The notes under the pieces: generated by a model
Told to the model about the DNA's origin: nothing
Database searches by the model: none
What the model saw: the letters and a program-made list of their open reading frames with translations, nothing else
Program-made: the position numbers and the translations under genes
Shown here: one piece after another, positions 45,967 to 60,300 of the stretch
Layout: each line of letters starts with the position of its first letter
Position numbering within the stretch: the stretch's first letter is position 1
Source of the DNA: Photorhabdus caribbeanensis
Lineage (GTDB): Bacteria > Pseudomonadota > Gammaproteobacteria > Enterobacterales > Enterobacteriaceae
Reading direction: 5' to 3'
Assembly (NCBI RefSeq): GCF_018448885.1
Contig: NZ_RCWB01000018.1
Span: forward strand, 1-64,000
DNA: 64,000 bases

Positions 45967-47598
45967 CTACCAGAAAACAACGTACAATACAGCCAGAATG
46001 ATCATAATGGCATAAGACGCAATGTTAAAACTGCGGTCGGTAGCAAACATAGATGAAACTAATACAATGCCTTTGGGATCATCGTCATTAGCTGATGTAC
46101 TTAAACTCGTGAATGCAATAACGATCAGCGTAAAGAGTAATGTGTAGAGCATTTGATCCATAAATGGCATCGAAAATGGCATAAATTTCAGAAATAAGGC
46201 AAAAGGTATCGATAAAACCACACCAATTATCGCCCCTTTACTGGTTGTTTTTTTCCAGAACAGGCCAAGTAAAAATACGGCTAAAATACCGGGGCTGACA
46301 AGACCGGTATATTCCTGAATATATTGGAATGCCTGGTTAATACCGCCAAGCATCGGCGCAACAAAACAGGCGATAATCAGGGCAATAATGGCAGAAATAC
46401 GGCCAACATTAACCAGTTTGTAGTCGCTTGAATCAGGCGCAATATATTCCCTATAAATGTCCATAGTGAAAATGGTGGCGGTCGAATTGAGCATTGACGC
46501 TAATGATGAAACGATAGCGGCTGCTAATGCGGCAAATACGATACCTTTAAAACCTACAGGTAGAAATTGGGTTAACCACGGATAAGCTTTATCTGCGTGC
46601 GTTGCATCAGGCATATTATTTAGCGCAAGATTGCCTAAACCTGCCATTAATTCCGGGGATGTTGTGATCACGTAAGCGGCAATGCCCGGCACAACAACCA
46701 AGAAAGGCAGAATAAGTTTCAGAAAAGCGGCGAAAACAATTCCTTTTTGCGCTTCTTGCACTGACTTGGCCGCAAGGGTACGTTGAATAATGTATTGGTT
46801 GAAGCCCCAATAATAGAGGTTAGCAACCCATAAACCGCCAATCAGTACAGCAACACCAGGCAAGTTTATGAATTGAGGATTACTTTTATCTAAAATCATT
46901 TCAAAGTGTCCTGGCGCTGCATCAACCATTTTTGTAAATCCGGCCATTATACCGTCACTACCGCCAATATAGCTGATGGCGATAAATGTTGTGAGCAATC
47001 CCCCTAATATCAGGAAAAACACTTGAATAACATCGGTCCAAACGATAGCCGAGAGGCCGCCGTAAATAGAATAAACCAGGGCAAAAATTGCCAGCCCAAT
47101 AATGGAATAGATCAATGGAATATTCAGAATGGTTTCAAGTGCTAAACCACCCAAATAAAGCACAGAGGTCAGATTGACGAAAATATAGAGTGAGATCCAA
47201 AACACCGCTAGAATGGCTTTTAAATTTTTATTAAACCGTTGTTCCACAAATTCGGGAATAGTATAAATGCCTTTCTCAATGAAAATAGGTAAGAAATATT
47301 TACCTACGATAATTAATGTAATTGCCGCCATCCATTCATAAGAAGCTATTGCTAAACCAATGGAATAACCGGAGCCGGACATGCCAATAAATTGCTCGGC
47401 AGAAATGTTTGCCGCGATCAGTGAGGCGCCTATTGTCCACCAGGGCAAAGATTTACCTGCCAGGAAGTAATCTTCAGTGCTTTTGTCTGAGCCTTTCTTA
47501 TTTCTGGATACCCAAAGCCCCACGCTGATGATAATGGCGACATAGAACATAAATACCAATATATCTACCAAGCCTAAACCGTGTTCTATCGTGGACAT
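45967..47598 (-). CDS. sglT: Sodium/galactose cotransporter (SglT, SSS family)
   Basis: A sodium-coupled sugar importer with about fourteen membrane helices. The ATG at 47598 after AGGAAAAG gives 543 residues and a protein strikingly like the Vibrio parahaemolyticus galactose transporter vSGLT (as I remember it): EDYFLAGKSLPWWTIGASLI, ANISAEQFIGMSGSGY, ANLYYWGFNQYIIQRTLAA and SSLASMLNSTATIF. The frame reaches 47673 but those 25 codons are unsupported and contain a GalR-type operator. It is divergent from galTKM and shares an operator region with it, which supports galactose as the substrate; glucose transport is possible. Confidence 0.93.
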   Translation of the reverse strand: MSTIEHGLGLVDILVFMFYVAIIISVGLWVSRNKKGSDKSTEDYFLAGKSLPWWTIGASLIAANISAEQFIGMSGSGYSIGLAIASYEWMAAITLIIVGKYFLPIFIEKGIYTIPEFVEQRFNKNLKAILAVFWISLYIFVNLTSVLYLGGLALETILNIPLIYSIIGLAIFALVYSIYGGLSAIVWTDVIQVFFLILGGLLTTFIAISYIGGSDGIMAGFTKMVDAAPGHFEMILDKSNPQFINLPGVAVLIGGLWVANLYYWGFNQYIIQRTLAAKSVQEAQKGIVFAAFLKLILPFLVVVPGIAAYVITTSPELMAGLGNLALNNMPDATHADKAYPWLTQFLPVGFKGIVFAALAAAIVSSLASMLNSTATIFTMDIYREYIAPDSSDYKLVNVGRISAIIALIIACFVAPMLGGINQAFQYIQEYTGLVSPGILAVFLLGLFWKKTTSKGAIIGVVLSIPFALFLKFMPFSMPFMDQMLYTLLFTLIVIAFTSLSTSANDDDPKGIVLVSSMFATDRSFNIASYAIMIILAVLYVVFW

Positions 47599-47632
47599 GT
47601 TTCTTTTCCTGGCCAGTTTATTTGATACTAAA

Positions 47633-47648
47633 TTGTAAACGTTACCAT
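47633..47648. promoter_or_regulatory. GalR/GalS-type operator near sglT
   Basis: TTGTAAACGTTACCAT, whose complement ATGGTAACGTTTACAA fits the GTGKAANCGNTTNCAC consensus except at the edges and one inner base. It lies 35 bp upstream of the sglT start. Confidence 0.6.
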
Positions 47649-47834
47649 TTGATGGAGATGTAATCAGAATCACAAAATTGTTATTAAATATCGTATTTGT
47701 AATTTATCTTAATTCTTAATAATTTGTTTTAATTAATAGATTAAGTAAATTTACTGTTAATTCTAACTCATGTTTGCAAAATATATCAAAGTTGAACACC
47801 TTATTTCTCTTTTAGGCTTATATTTAAACTTTTT

Positions 47835-47850
47835 GTGTAATCGTTTACAT
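47835..47850. promoter_or_regulatory. GalR/GalS-type operator near galT
   Basis: GTGTAATCGTTTACAT matches GTGKAANCGNTTNCAC at all but the last base. It lies 120 bp upstream of galT; its centre is 202 bp from the other operator, a spacing that could allow DNA looping. Confidence 0.7.
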
Positions 47851-47969
47851 TTGCGTGATTGGTATCTCAGATTAGTGTTAATGCCCGTTGTTAAACTGTG
47901 TCCGCCCGAGTGTTAATAAAGATTGCCACAGCCGGTGTTGAAAAGTATAGATTAAGGTAAGAGACTGCC

Positions 47970-49022
47970 ATGCCCAAAATTGCATTCAATCCTATTGAAC
48001 ATCCCCATCGTCGTTATAATCCGTTAACCGGGCAATGGGTTTTGGTCTCTCCCCATCGGGTGAAACGGCCGTGGCATGGGCATGATGAGCAGCCATTGAT
48101 GGACAATATCCCGAGCTATGATGAGCAATGTTTTCTTTGCCCATCAAATACACGTATTTCCGGTGATAAAAATCCTGCTTATCAAGGAACCTTTGTTTTT
48201 AATAATGATTTTTCGGCTTTAATGCCCGATTCACCTGATGTACCACCATTATGTCACCCACTATTTAAAGCACAGGGGGTGAGAGGATTAAGTCGCGTAA
48301 TCTGTTTTTCTCCCGATCACAGTAAGACATTGCCAGAATTGCCGGTTAAACAAATTCGTCAATTGATTGATACCTGGAATGAGCACATTGAAATACTGGG
48401 TAAGGAATATCTTTGGGTGCAAGTTTTTGAAAATAAAGGTGAAGCAATGGGCTGTTCTCAGCCTCATCCTCACGGGCAAATTTGGGCGAATAGTTTTCTG
48501 CCAAACGAAATTGAGCGTAAAGATAAACAACTGCGTGCTTATTACCAGGAACAGGGTTCCAATTTATTGATGGATTATGTTCAGGCTGAATTAGTTGATG
48601 GTAAACGGGTGGTGGTCGATACAATCCATTGGTTGGCGGTTGTGCCTTATTGGGCAGTATGGCCCTATGAAACCATGTTGTTACCTAAAATTCGTGTTCG
48701 TCGTATGAATGAATTAACGGATGAACAACGCGATGATTTGGCGGTCGCGCTTAAAAAACTCACCAGTCGTTATGACAACTTATTTCATAGCTCTTTTCCC
48801 TATTCGATGGGCTGGCATTTTGCTCCGTTCTTTGAACAAGGCACCGATATTGAACATTGGCAACTGCATGCGCTTTTCTATCCGCCATTATTGCGATCGG
48901 CCACTGTGCGAAAATTTATGGTGGGCTATGAAATGTTTGCTGAAACACAACGTGATTTAACGGCAGAGCAAGCAGCTCAGCTTTTGCGTGCTGTGAGCGA
49001 TATACATTATAAAGAGCAATAA
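47970..49022 (+). CDS. galT: Galactose-1-phosphate uridylyltransferase
   Basis: Exchanges galactose-1-phosphate with UDP-glucose in the Leloir pathway. It has 350 residues (E. coli 348). The active-site motif is [10 protein letters not shown] with nucleophile His 168. Zinc ligands fit the family (CFLCP near residue 53). Start at 47970 after AAGGTAAGAG. First gene of galTKM; galK follows after a short gap. No galE is in the window, so UDP-glucose epimerase must be encoded elsewhere. Confidence 0.96.
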   Translation: MPKIAFNPIEHPHRRYNPLTGQWVLVSPHRVKRPWHGHDEQPLMDNIPSYDEQCFLCPSNTRISGDKNPAYQGTFVFNNDFSALMPDSPDVPPLCHPLFKAQGVRGLSRVICFSPDHSKTLPELPVKQIRQLIDTWNEHIEILGKEYLWVQVFENKGEAMGCSQPHPHGQIWANSFLPNEIERKDKQLRAYYQEQGSNLLMDYVQAELVDGKRVVVDTIHWLAVVPYWAVWPYETMLLPKIRVRRMNELTDEQRDDLAVALKKLTSRYDNLFHSSFPYSMGWHFAPFFEQGTDIEHWQLHALFYPPLLRSATVRKFMVGYEMFAETQRDLTAEQAAQLLRAVSDIHYKEQ

Positions 49023-49065
49023 TGCTCATTATCGAGTGGCTGATACCATATTTGAGAGTAATGTG

Positions 49066-50226
49066 ATGAAAACTCTAATTAATCGCGTTAAAGATGTTTT
49101 TGATTTAGTATTTCATTATGTGCCGACACATATTATTCAAGCGCCAGGTCGGGTTAATTTGATTGGAGAGCACACTGATTATAATGATGGCTTTGTATTG
49201 CCATGTGCTATTAATTACCAAATTATGGTTGCGGCGGCGAAACGAAAAGATAATATTATCCGTGTTGTTTCGGTCGATTATGGTAATCAATTAGACGAAT
49301 TTGATATTAGCCAATCTATTGCATTTCACGAAAGTAAAATGTGGGCCAATTATATTCGTGGTGTTGTAAAGTGTCTGCTTAGTCGTGGATATATATTTAA
49401 CGGGGCAGATATTGTGGTAGCAGGTAATGTGCCACAAGGGGCGGGATTAAGTTCATCGGCGGCACTGGAAACAGTTATTGGTCAAACAATTAAAAACCTT
49501 TACCACTTAGCTATTAGCCAAACGGAAATTGCATTAAATGGGCAGCAAGCTGAAAATGAATTTGTCGGTTGTCATTGTGGCATTATGGATCAATTAATTT
49601 CCGCGCAAGGTAAGAAAAATCATGCGTTATTAATTGATTGTCGTCATTTAACCGCGCAAGCTGTATCTATGCCGAAAGATATTGCAGTCATGATTATTAA
49701 TTCAAATAAAAAACGGCAATTGGTTGGCAGTGAATATAATATCCGTCGGGCTCAATGCGAACAAGCAGCGGCATTATTTGGGGTTAAGGCTTTGCGGGAT
49801 GTGGCATTAGATGAATTTGAAAAATGGAGTGTTGAGCTTGATAGCATAGTGGCTAGACGTGCACGTCATGTAATCACAGAAAATGAACGTACACTTCTGG
49901 CAGCAAAAGCGTTGGCAGAGAGTGATATGCCATTAATCGCGGAACTTATGGCGCAATCACATCAGTCAATGCGCGATGATTTTGAAATTACCGTGCCTGA
50001 AATCGATACCTTGGTTGATATTGTGCAGCAAGCCATTGGTAAACAAGGAGGAGTGAGAATGACCGGTGGTGGGTTTGGTGGTTGTGTGGTGGCTTTAGTG
50101 CCACAAACTCTGGTTGATGTGGTTAAGGCTGCGGTAGAGCAACACTATTTTGCGTTGACAGGTCTGAAAGAGACTATTTATGTGTGTCAGGCTTCGGAAG
50201 GTGCAGGTTTGGTTGAAACATGGTAG
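49066..50226 (+). CDS. galK: Galactokinase
   Basis: Phosphorylates galactose at C1. The galactokinase signature [20 protein letters not shown], shortened, is [15 protein letters not shown] at about residues 27-41; the GHMP ATP motif is [13 protein letters not shown], and the C-terminal motif is [13 protein letters not shown]. The ATG at 49066 gives 386 residues (E. coli 382). An in-frame GTG at 49036 would add ten residues. Second gene of galTKM. Confidence 0.95.
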   Translation: MKTLINRVKDVFDLVFHYVPTHIIQAPGRVNLIGEHTDYNDGFVLPCAINYQIMVAAAKRKDNIIRVVSVDYGNQLDEFDISQSIAFHESKMWANYIRGVVKCLLSRGYIFNGADIVVAGNVPQGAGLSSSAALETVIGQTIKNLYHLAISQTEIALNGQQAENEFVGCHCGIMDQLISAQGKKNHALLIDCRHLTAQAVSMPKDIAVMIINSNKKRQLVGSEYNIRRAQCEQAAALFGVKALRDVALDEFEKWSVELDSIVARRARHVITENERTLLAAKALAESDMPLIAELMAQSHQSMRDDFEITVPEIDTLVDIVQQAIGKQGGVRMTGGGFGGCVVALVPQTLVDVVKAAVEQHYFALTGLKETIYVCQASEGAGLVETW

Positions 50227-50234
50227 GCAATAAA

Positions 50235-51335
50235 ATGATAGATGCTTACTTTGAATTATTGAACGCTTCAATGACACAAGATATTGCCAGGGATGGAAAA
50301 AAAGCAAATCTTGTCTGCCTTTCCAATGCTTCGGGTTTTTCTATTGTGTTGATGGACATTGGTGCATCTTGGTTAAGTTGCCGTGTGCCCTTAAGTGGAG
50401 AGAAAAGAGAGGTTTTACTAGGTGTTGCCACCTTAAAAGATTTTTATAAACAGACCAGTTACTTAGGTGCTACCGTAGGACGATACGCCAATCGGATTGC
50501 AAATGGATGTTTTAATCTTGATGGTAAAACTTATCAATTACAGGTAAATCAGGCAGGAAATTGTTTGCATGGTGGGATTGAGGGTTTTGATAAGCGGCGT
50601 TGGACAATCACTGCAAGAGATGCCTATTCAGTGAGTTTTACGTTACAGTCACCAGATGGTGATCAGGGTTTTCCTGGTAATGTCGTTGTAACCGTTCGTT
50701 ACGTATTAACCAATGATAATCATATAATCGTGGATTATTTAGCCCATACAGATGCTGCGACGCCCATTAATTTGACTAATCACGCTTATTTTAATTTGTT
50801 GGGGGCGGACGCTGGAAAAACATGTTTATCGCATCGTTTAGAAGTGAAAAGTGACGGCTATTTACCGATTGATGAAAATGGTATTCCATTGGGCCAACTG
50901 GCTTTGGTTGATAATACGGGGTTTGATTTTCGAAAACCTAAAGCAATTAACAGTCACTTTATGCTGGATAAACAGCAGCAAATTGTAAATGGATATGATC
51001 ATTCATTCTGGTTGCAAGCAACTCGTTTGGACACGGATTATGCAATCTCAGTCACCTCCCCTGATGAAGCAATCACAATGAAAATATTCACCACAAAACC
51101 GGCTGTACAGTTTTACTCGGGAAATTGGCTGGGTGGAACGCCTAACCGTGATGGTGGGCGATATGAGAACTATGCGGGAATGGCATTTGAGCCACAATTT
51201 TTGCCGGATTCTCCCAACCATCCTGAGTGGGAGCAAGAGAGCTGTATACTTCGTCCTAACCAACGCTATAAGCACCGTACTTGCTATCAATTCGAAATCC
51301 ATAATGCTAAAAATAGGATAGCAATACGTTCATAA
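50235..51335 (+). CDS. galM: Aldose 1-epimerase (galactose mutarotase)
   Basis: Interconverts alpha and beta galactose so that GalK can use it. Conserved catalytic features: GRYANRIANG, His in LHGGIEGFDKRRW, His in NLTNHAYFNL and the base Glu in AGMAFEPQFLPDSPNHP. The ATG at 50235 (366 residues) has a better-placed GGTAGG than the ATG at 50220, which overlaps the galK stop and would give 371. Slightly longer than E. coli GalM (346), with about 15 extra N-terminal residues. Confidence 0.94.
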   Translation: MIDAYFELLNASMTQDIARDGKKANLVCLSNASGFSIVLMDIGASWLSCRVPLSGEKREVLLGVATLKDFYKQTSYLGATVGRYANRIANGCFNLDGKTYQLQVNQAGNCLHGGIEGFDKRRWTITARDAYSVSFTLQSPDGDQGFPGNVVVTVRYVLTNDNHIIVDYLAHTDAATPINLTNHAYFNLLGADAGKTCLSHRLEVKSDGYLPIDENGIPLGQLALVDNTGFDFRKPKAINSHFMLDKQQQIVNGYDHSFWLQATRLDTDYAISVTSPDEAITMKIFTTKPAVQFYSGNWLGGTPNRDGGRYENYAGMAFEPQFLPDSPNHPEWEQESCILRPNQRYKHRTCYQFEIHNAKNRIAIRS

Positions 51336-51340
51336 CGGAC

Positions 51341-51371
51341 TGGAAGAGGGGGAAAAATCTACCTTCTTCCA
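51341..51371. terminator. Possible terminator between convergent galM and satP
   Basis: TGGAAGA and TCTTCCA form a 7-bp stem around a loop of about 17 bases, just past the galM stop. Confidence 0.45.
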
Positions 51372-51383
51372 ACCCTTGGTTTA

Positions 51384-51953
51384 TTACGCTTTTATCTCGC
51401 CAATGGGCAGAATAGTGCGTCCATACTGTTCATTTAGCACTTCCGCCATTGCCAGATAAAATGCGCTGGCGCCACAAATTATCCCCTCATAACCGGCAAT
51501 CGTCAGAAGAGTGGTATTTCCGGTAAAGTTGCCAATGGCTAACATAGCGAACAACAGAGTCAGACCACCAAAGATAAACTGTAGCACGCGGTTAGCCTTG
51601 AAGGTGCCAAAGAACATAAATAGAGTAAACACGCCCCACAGGCCAAGATACACCGCTAAATATTGGCTGCTGGTGGCTTCCGCCAATCCCATTTTGGGGA
51701 GAAATAACAGTCCAACCAGACTGAGCCAAAACAACCCATAAGAGGTGAACGCGGTTGCGGCAAAGGTATTGCCTTTCTTATATTCAAAAAGCCCTGCCAA
51801 TACTTGGGCCAGACCGCCGTAGAAAATGCCCATACTCAGGATAACGGATGCCAGTGGAAAGAAACCTGCGTTATGCAGATTCAGAAGAATGGTTGTCATG
51901 CCGAAGCCCATTAAACCTAAGGGGCCGGGATTAGCCAGTTGATTCGCGTTCAT
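51384..51953 (-). CDS. satP: Acetate/succinate:proton symporter SatP (YaaH, AceTr family)
   Basis: A six-helix inner-membrane protein of the Gpr1/Fun34/YaaH family that imports acetate and succinate. It has 189 residues (E. coli 188). The family signature [18 protein letters not shown] is at residues 8-25, and [20 protein letters not shown] follows. Start at 51953 with GAGGAC in front. Its upstream side is occupied by an ERIC element only 21 bp away, so the leader likely contains ERIC sequence or the promoter overlaps it. Confidence 0.95.
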   Translation of the reverse strand: MNANQLANPGPLGLMGFGMTTILLNLHNAGFFPLASVILSMGIFYGGLAQVLAGLFEYKKGNTFAATAFTSYGLFWLSLVGLLFLPKMGLAEATSSQYLAVYLGLWGVFTLFMFFGTFKANRVLQFIFGGLTLLFAMLAIGNFTGNTTLLTIAGYEGIICGASAFYLAMAEVLNEQYGRTILPIGEIKA

Positions 51954-51974
51954 AAGTCCTCTGAAAGAAAGTCA

Positions 51975-52101
51975 TATACCCGTCATCTTTCAAGTTGCCT
52001 CTTTGTTGGCTGCACTCACTCACCCCGGTCACATAGTTTTCTATGCTCCTGGGGATTCGCTCCCTTGCCGTCGCGATGCATCTTGAAATCCATAGGGTAT
52101 A
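51975..52101 (-). repeat. ERIC element, full length, inverted relative to the first copy
   Basis: 127 bp bounded by TATACCC and GGGTATA. Read on the minus strand it differs from 16274-16400 at only about six positions. It lies between satP and the dnaK promoter. Confidence 0.93.
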
Positions 52102-52186
52102 AATAGCAAAGGTGGCGAATCATAATGATCTGTCAGCAAGGAAACAATGACCTTTGAAATAATAAAAAGGTTTTTTTTTCACATCC

Positions 52187-52217
52187 CCCCTTGATGATGG
52201 TTTTAACGACCCCATCT
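52187..52217 (+). promoter_or_regulatory. Sigma-32 (heat-shock) promoter of dnaK
   Basis: CCCCTTGATG, 13-bp spacer, CCCCATCT: matches the sigma-32 consensus (CTTGAAA and CCCCATNT) and closely resembles the E. coli dnaK P1 promoter, including the flanking TCAACCGCAG. It lies about 165 bp upstream of the dnaK ATG. Confidence 0.88.
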
Positions 52218-52382
52218 TATAATCAACCGCAGTTGCTAATCGCTGTCCTATACAGCCGGTATATATAAGCAAAGGTGAGGAATCGCGTAGAGGCATAAAA
52301 ATGGGTGCCATTGAAAAGCAGAAAGTTATCCTCATATTGATTAGCAACTTGACTGATTACGAATTTCTTTGGAGGCGTTTAG

Positions 52383-54293
52383 ATGGGTAAAATTATTGGT
52401 ATCGACCTGGGAACTACCAACTCTTGTGTAGCTATTATGGATGGCACGACAGCTCGTGTGCTGGAAAACAGCGAAGGTGATCGCACAACTCCTTCCATCA
52501 TTGCTTATACCCAGGATGGTGAAACTCTGGTTGGTCAACCGGCTAAACGTCAGGCTGTTACTAACCCGCAAAATACGTTGTTTGCTATTAAGCGTCTGAT
52601 TGGACGTCGTTTCCAAGACGAAGAAGCGCAACGCGACGTAGCTATCATGCCATACAAAATTATTGCGGCAGATAATGGCGACGCATGGCTGGAAGTGAAA
52701 GACCAGAAAATGGCTCCTCCTCAGGTTTCTGCTGAAGTTTTGAAGAAAATGAAGAAAACAGCAGAAGATTATCTGGGTGAGCCAGTGACTGAAGCGGTAA
52801 TCACTGTACCTGCATATTTTAACGATGCTCAGCGTCAGGCAACCAAAGATGCTGGCCGTATCGCAGGTCTGGAAGTAAAACGTATTATCAACGAACCCAC
52901 TGCGGCTGCACTGGCTTATGGTTTGGACAGAGAAGTGGGTAATCGTACTATCGCGGTTTATGACCTCGGTGGCGGTACTTTCGATATCTCTATTATCGAA
53001 ATCGATGAAGTTGACGGCGAAAAAACCTATGAAGTGCTGGCAACCAACGGTGATACTCACTTGGGCGGCGAAGACTTCGACAGCCGTATGATCAACTATC
53101 TGGTTGACGAATTTAAGAAAGATCAGGGCATTGATCTGCGTAACGATCCACTGGCAATGCAACGTCTGAAAGAAGCGGCAGAAAAAGCAAAAATTGAGCT
53201 CTCTTCTGCACAGCAGACCGATGTTAACCTGCCATATATCACCGCAGATGCAACCGGTCCTAAGCACATGAACATCAAAGTGACCCGTGCGAAACTGGAA
53301 TCACTGGTAGAAGATCTGGTTAAACGTTCTATGGAGCCTGTACGAGTTGCATTGCAAGATGCTGGCCTGTCAGTTTCTGATGTGAACGATGTCATTCTGG
53401 TGGGTGGCCAGACCCGTATGCCAATGGTACAGAAAGTCGTCGCTGACTTCTTCGGTAAAGAGCCACGTAAAGATGTGAACCCTGACGAAGCGGTAGCAAT
53501 GGGGGCTGCGGTACAGGGCGGTGTTTTGGCCGGTGATGTGAAAGATGTCTTGTTGCTGGATGTTACACCACTGTCTCTGGGTATCGAAACAATGGGTGGC
53601 GTAATGACTTCCCTCATTGCGAAAAACACTACGATTCCAACCAAACACAGCCAGGTGTTCTCTACGGCGGAAGATAATCAGTCTGCGGTAACTATCCATG
53701 TGTTGCAGGGTGAGCGTAAACGTGCCGGCGATAACAAATCTCTGGGCCAGTTTAATTTGGATGGTATTCAGGCTGCACCTCGTGGCATGCCTCAGATTGA
53801 AGTGACTTTTGATATTGATGCTGACGGTATTTTGCATGTATCTGCTAAAGACAAAAACACCGGTCGCGAACAGCAGATCACCATTAAGGCTTCTTCCGGT
53901 CTGAATGAGGAAGAGATTCAACGGATGGTTCGTGATGCAGAAGCTAACGCTGAATCTGATCGTAAGTTTGAAGAGTTGGTACAAACTCGTAACCAGGCAG
54001 ATCAACTGGTTCACGGTACCCGTAAGCAAGTAGAAGAGGCGGGTGACAAGCTGCCGGCAGAAGATAAAACTGCGATTGAAAGTGCTATTACACAGCTAGA
54101 AACCGCAGCGAAAGGCGAAGATAAAGCGGATATTGAAGCGAAAATTCAGGCTTTGGTTCAAGCTTCCGCTAAGCTGTTGGAAATTGCTCAGCAGCAGGCT
54201 CAGGCTGGTGCAACCGCAGATGCTGGCGACAGTGCGAAGAAAGATGACGACGTTGTAGACGCTGAATTCGAAGAAGTTAAAGATAAAAAATAA
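52383..54293 (+). CDS. dnaK: Molecular chaperone DnaK (Hsp70)
   Basis: ATP-dependent chaperone of 636 residues (E. coli 638). Hsp70 signatures are [11 protein letters not shown] at the N-terminus, the phosphate loop [14 protein letters not shown] and the third signature [14 protein letters not shown]. The interdomain linker [11 protein letters not shown] and the acidic tail [13 protein letters not shown] are intact. Start at 52383 after TTGGAGGCG. Codon use is more even than in the accessory genes. It is followed by dnaJ, with a hairpin in between, and preceded by a sigma-32 promoter. Confidence 0.98.
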   Translation: MGKIIGIDLGTTNSCVAIMDGTTARVLENSEGDRTTPSIIAYTQDGETLVGQPAKRQAVTNPQNTLFAIKRLIGRRFQDEEAQRDVAIMPYKIIAADNGDAWLEVKDQKMAPPQVSAEVLKKMKKTAEDYLGEPVTEAVITVPAYFNDAQRQATKDAGRIAGLEVKRIINEPTAAALAYGLDREVGNRTIAVYDLGGGTFDISIIEIDEVDGEKTYEVLATNGDTHLGGEDFDSRMINYLVDEFKKDQGIDLRNDPLAMQRLKEAAEKAKIELSSAQQTDVNLPYITADATGPKHMNIKVTRAKLESLVEDLVKRSMEPVRVALQDAGLSVSDVNDVILVGGQTRMPMVQKVVADFFGKEPRKDVNPDEAVAMGAAVQGGVLAGDVKDVLLLDVTPLSLGIETMGGVMTSLIAKNTTIPTKHSQVFSTAEDNQSAVTIHVLQGERKRAGDNKSLGQFNLDGIQAAPRGMPQIEVTFDIDADGILHVSAKDKNTGREQQITIKASSGLNEEEIQRMVRDAEANAESDRKFEELVQTRNQADQLVHGTRKQVEEAGDKLPAEDKTAIESAITQLETAAKGEDKADIEAKIQALVQASAKLLEIAQQQAQAGATADAGDSAKKDDDVVDAEFEEVKDKK

Positions 54294-54349
54294 TTGCCCT
54301 TAGCGGGCGCGGTGACAGTTAGATGATAACGACTGTTGCTGATTAACCG

Positions 54350-54381
54350 GCACGGGCGTTGAGGGAACTCTGCGCCCGTGC
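54350..54381 (+). other. Stem-loop in the dnaK-dnaJ gap
   Basis: GCACGGGCG and CGCCCGTGC form a perfect 9-bp stem with a 14-base loop, ending 25 bases before the dnaJ ATG. It may lower dnaJ expression relative to dnaK or stabilise the dnaK message. No T run. Confidence 0.65.
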
Positions 54382-54406
54382 GCGCATGTTAAGGGTAAAA
54401 TAAGAA

Positions 54407-55540
54407 ATGGCAAAAAGAGATTATTACGAGGTTTTGGGGGTTTCCAAAACAGCGAGCGAAAAAGAGATTAAAAAAGCCTATAAGCGGTTGGCGATGAAAT
54501 ATCATCCTGATCGTAATCAGGGTGATAAAGAGGCAGAAAGCCAATTCAAAGAAGTTAAAGAAGCTTATGAAATTCTGACGGATGATCAGAAACGGGCTGC
54601 TTATGACCAATATGGTCATGCTGCTTTTGAACAAGGCGGCATGGGCGGTGGCGGCTTTGGCGGCGGCGGTGCTGATTTTAGTGATATTTTTGGCGACGTT
54701 TTCGGTGATATCTTCGGTGGTGGTCGTCGTCAACAGCGTCCAAGTCGCGGTGCTGATTTGCGTTACAGCATGGAGTTGACGCTGGAAGAAGCGGTTCGCG
54801 GTGTGACGAAAGAGATCCGCATCCCGACACTGGAAACTTGTGATACCTGTCATGGCAGCGGCGCTAAAGCAGGAACCAGCCCTGTAACCTGCTCAACCTG
54901 TCAAGGTGCTGGTCAGGTTCATATGCGTCAGGGGTTCTTCACCGTTCAGCAACCTTGTCCACACTGTCATGGCCGTGGTCAGATCATTAAAGATTCTTGC
55001 CATAAATGTCATGGTCATGGGCGAGTCGAAAGATACAAAACCCTGTCTGTTAAAATCCCGGCAGGTGTGGATACCGGCGACCGCATTCGTTTAAGTGGCG
55101 AGGGTGAAGCTGGAGCAAAAGGCGCACCAGCAGGTGATCTGTATGTTCAGGTACAGGTGAAATCGCACCATATTTTTGAGCGTCAAGAGAGTAATCTCTA
55201 TTGTGAAGTGCCGGTTAACTTTGCAATGGCGGCACTGGGCGGAGAAATAGAAGTTCCAACCCTTGATGGCCGTGTGAAACTGAAAATACCTGCGGAAACC
55301 CAGACAGGTAAAATGTTCCGCATGAAAGGTAAAGGTGTTAAATCTGTCCGCGGTGGTGTTCAGGGTGATTTATTGTGCCGGGTAGTGGTAGAAACGCCGG
55401 TTAAATTGAATGAAAGACAGAAAGAATTACTGCGTGAATTGGGCGAATCTTTCGGTGGTACTGGCGAAGAAACAAATAGCCCTCGTTCTAAAAGTTTCTT
55501 CGATGGCGTAAAGAAATTCTTTGATGATTTGACCAAGTAA
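54407..55540 (+). CDS. dnaJ: Chaperone DnaJ (Hsp40)
   Basis: Cochaperone that delivers substrates to DnaK and triggers its ATPase. It has 377 residues (E. coli 376). J domain with HPD in YHPDRNQ (about residue 33), a Gly/Phe-rich linker ([12 protein letters not shown]), and four CxxCxGxG zinc motifs: [24 protein letters not shown] and CHKCHGHG. Start at 54407 with AAGGGTAAAATAAG upstream. Followed by a strong terminator. Confidence 0.98.
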   Translation: MAKRDYYEVLGVSKTASEKEIKKAYKRLAMKYHPDRNQGDKEAESQFKEVKEAYEILTDDQKRAAYDQYGHAAFEQGGMGGGGFGGGGADFSDIFGDVFGDIFGGGRRQQRPSRGADLRYSMELTLEEAVRGVTKEIRIPTLETCDTCHGSGAKAGTSPVTCSTCQGAGQVHMRQGFFTVQQPCPHCHGRGQIIKDSCHKCHGHGRVERYKTLSVKIPAGVDTGDRIRLSGEGEAGAKGAPAGDLYVQVQVKSHHIFERQESNLYCEVPVNFAMAALGGEIEVPTLDGRVKLKIPAETQTGKMFRMKGKGVKSVRGGVQGDLLCRVVVETPVKLNERQKELLRELGESFGGTGEETNSPRSKSFFDGVKKFFDDLTK

Positions 55541-55591
55541 ATATCTTCACATAATAGAGCTGGATTGCTAAATAAAGCTCGAATTATGGGT

Positions 55592-55622
55592 AAAAAGTCC
55601 TCGTTTTAGATGAGGACTTTTT
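55592..55622. terminator. Terminator between convergent dnaJ and the porin gene
   Basis: AAAAAGTCCTC, loop, GAGGACTTTTT: symmetrical A and T runs, so it can serve both strands. Confidence 0.88.
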
Positions 55623-55636
55623 GTTTTGATTGAGAA

Positions 55637-59865
<4,229 letters not shown>

Positions 59866-59907
59866 TCATTTAATACGCTGAAAACAGCGAAAGACCGAAT
59901 TTAAGGC

Positions 59908-59976
59908 AAAAAAAAACCTAACCCATCATCTACAATCGCCTTGGAATAAGGGGATCGTGACGTGATGGATTAGGTT
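59908..59976 (-). terminator. Leader terminator of the beta-glucoside operon
   Basis: On the minus strand AACCTAATCCATCA pairs with TGATGGGTTAGGTT across about 34 bases, followed by nine T. Its 5' arm overlaps the 3' end of the RAT, so the two structures exclude each other. Confidence 0.88.
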
Positions 59977-60011
59977 TTGCCCGACGTTAGTCGCAACTAA
60001 GTCGGTAACAA
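59973..60011 (-). promoter_or_regulatory. Ribonucleic antiterminator (RAT) for a BglG/LicT-type protein
   Basis: The minus strand reads TTGTTACCGAC ... GTCGGGCAAAACC, matching both conserved ends of RAT sites (TTGTTACTG and GCAGGCAAAACC). The centre is longer than the usual four-base loop and has its own stem TTAGT/ACTAA with loop TGCG, so the site is about 39 instead of 29-30 bases. Confidence 0.82.
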
Positions 60012-60083
60012 GCCTATATCAATTGGTTAAAAACTAATTACTCCTTGTGATACTTGCAAGTTATTAAATTTAATTTTGGTAAA

Positions 60084-60103
60084 AATGTGATACTTATCAT
60101 AAA
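60084..60103. promoter_or_regulatory. CRP-like site in the bgl divergent region
   Basis: TGTGA, six bases, TCATA within AATGTGATACTTATCATAA: matches the CRP half sites except for one base. Catabolite control of the beta-glucoside genes is expected. Confidence 0.5.
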
Positions 60104-60300
60104 TACCTTGGGTAAGTTGGGTATGTTGCTGTGTCGTTGACTTTGTAAAAATAATGTCTTAGCCTGAAAGATAACATAATGAATATAGTGTACAGGAGTG
60201 TTACTGATAAGATCAGGCACAACCAGGTCACAAATATATTTCACCTATTTTATAGATTTAGGTTAGTGCATATAATGGTTTATCCTGTAAGGTATCTATT

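Noticed and set aside
52341-53267. Minus-strand frame of 308 codons opposite dnaK
   Set aside because: A long antisense frame is a common by-product of dnaK codon use; no start signal or recognisable product.
53370-54029. Minus-strand frame of 219 codons opposite the dnaK 3' half
   Set aside because: Antisense shadow of a highly conserved gene, without domain features.
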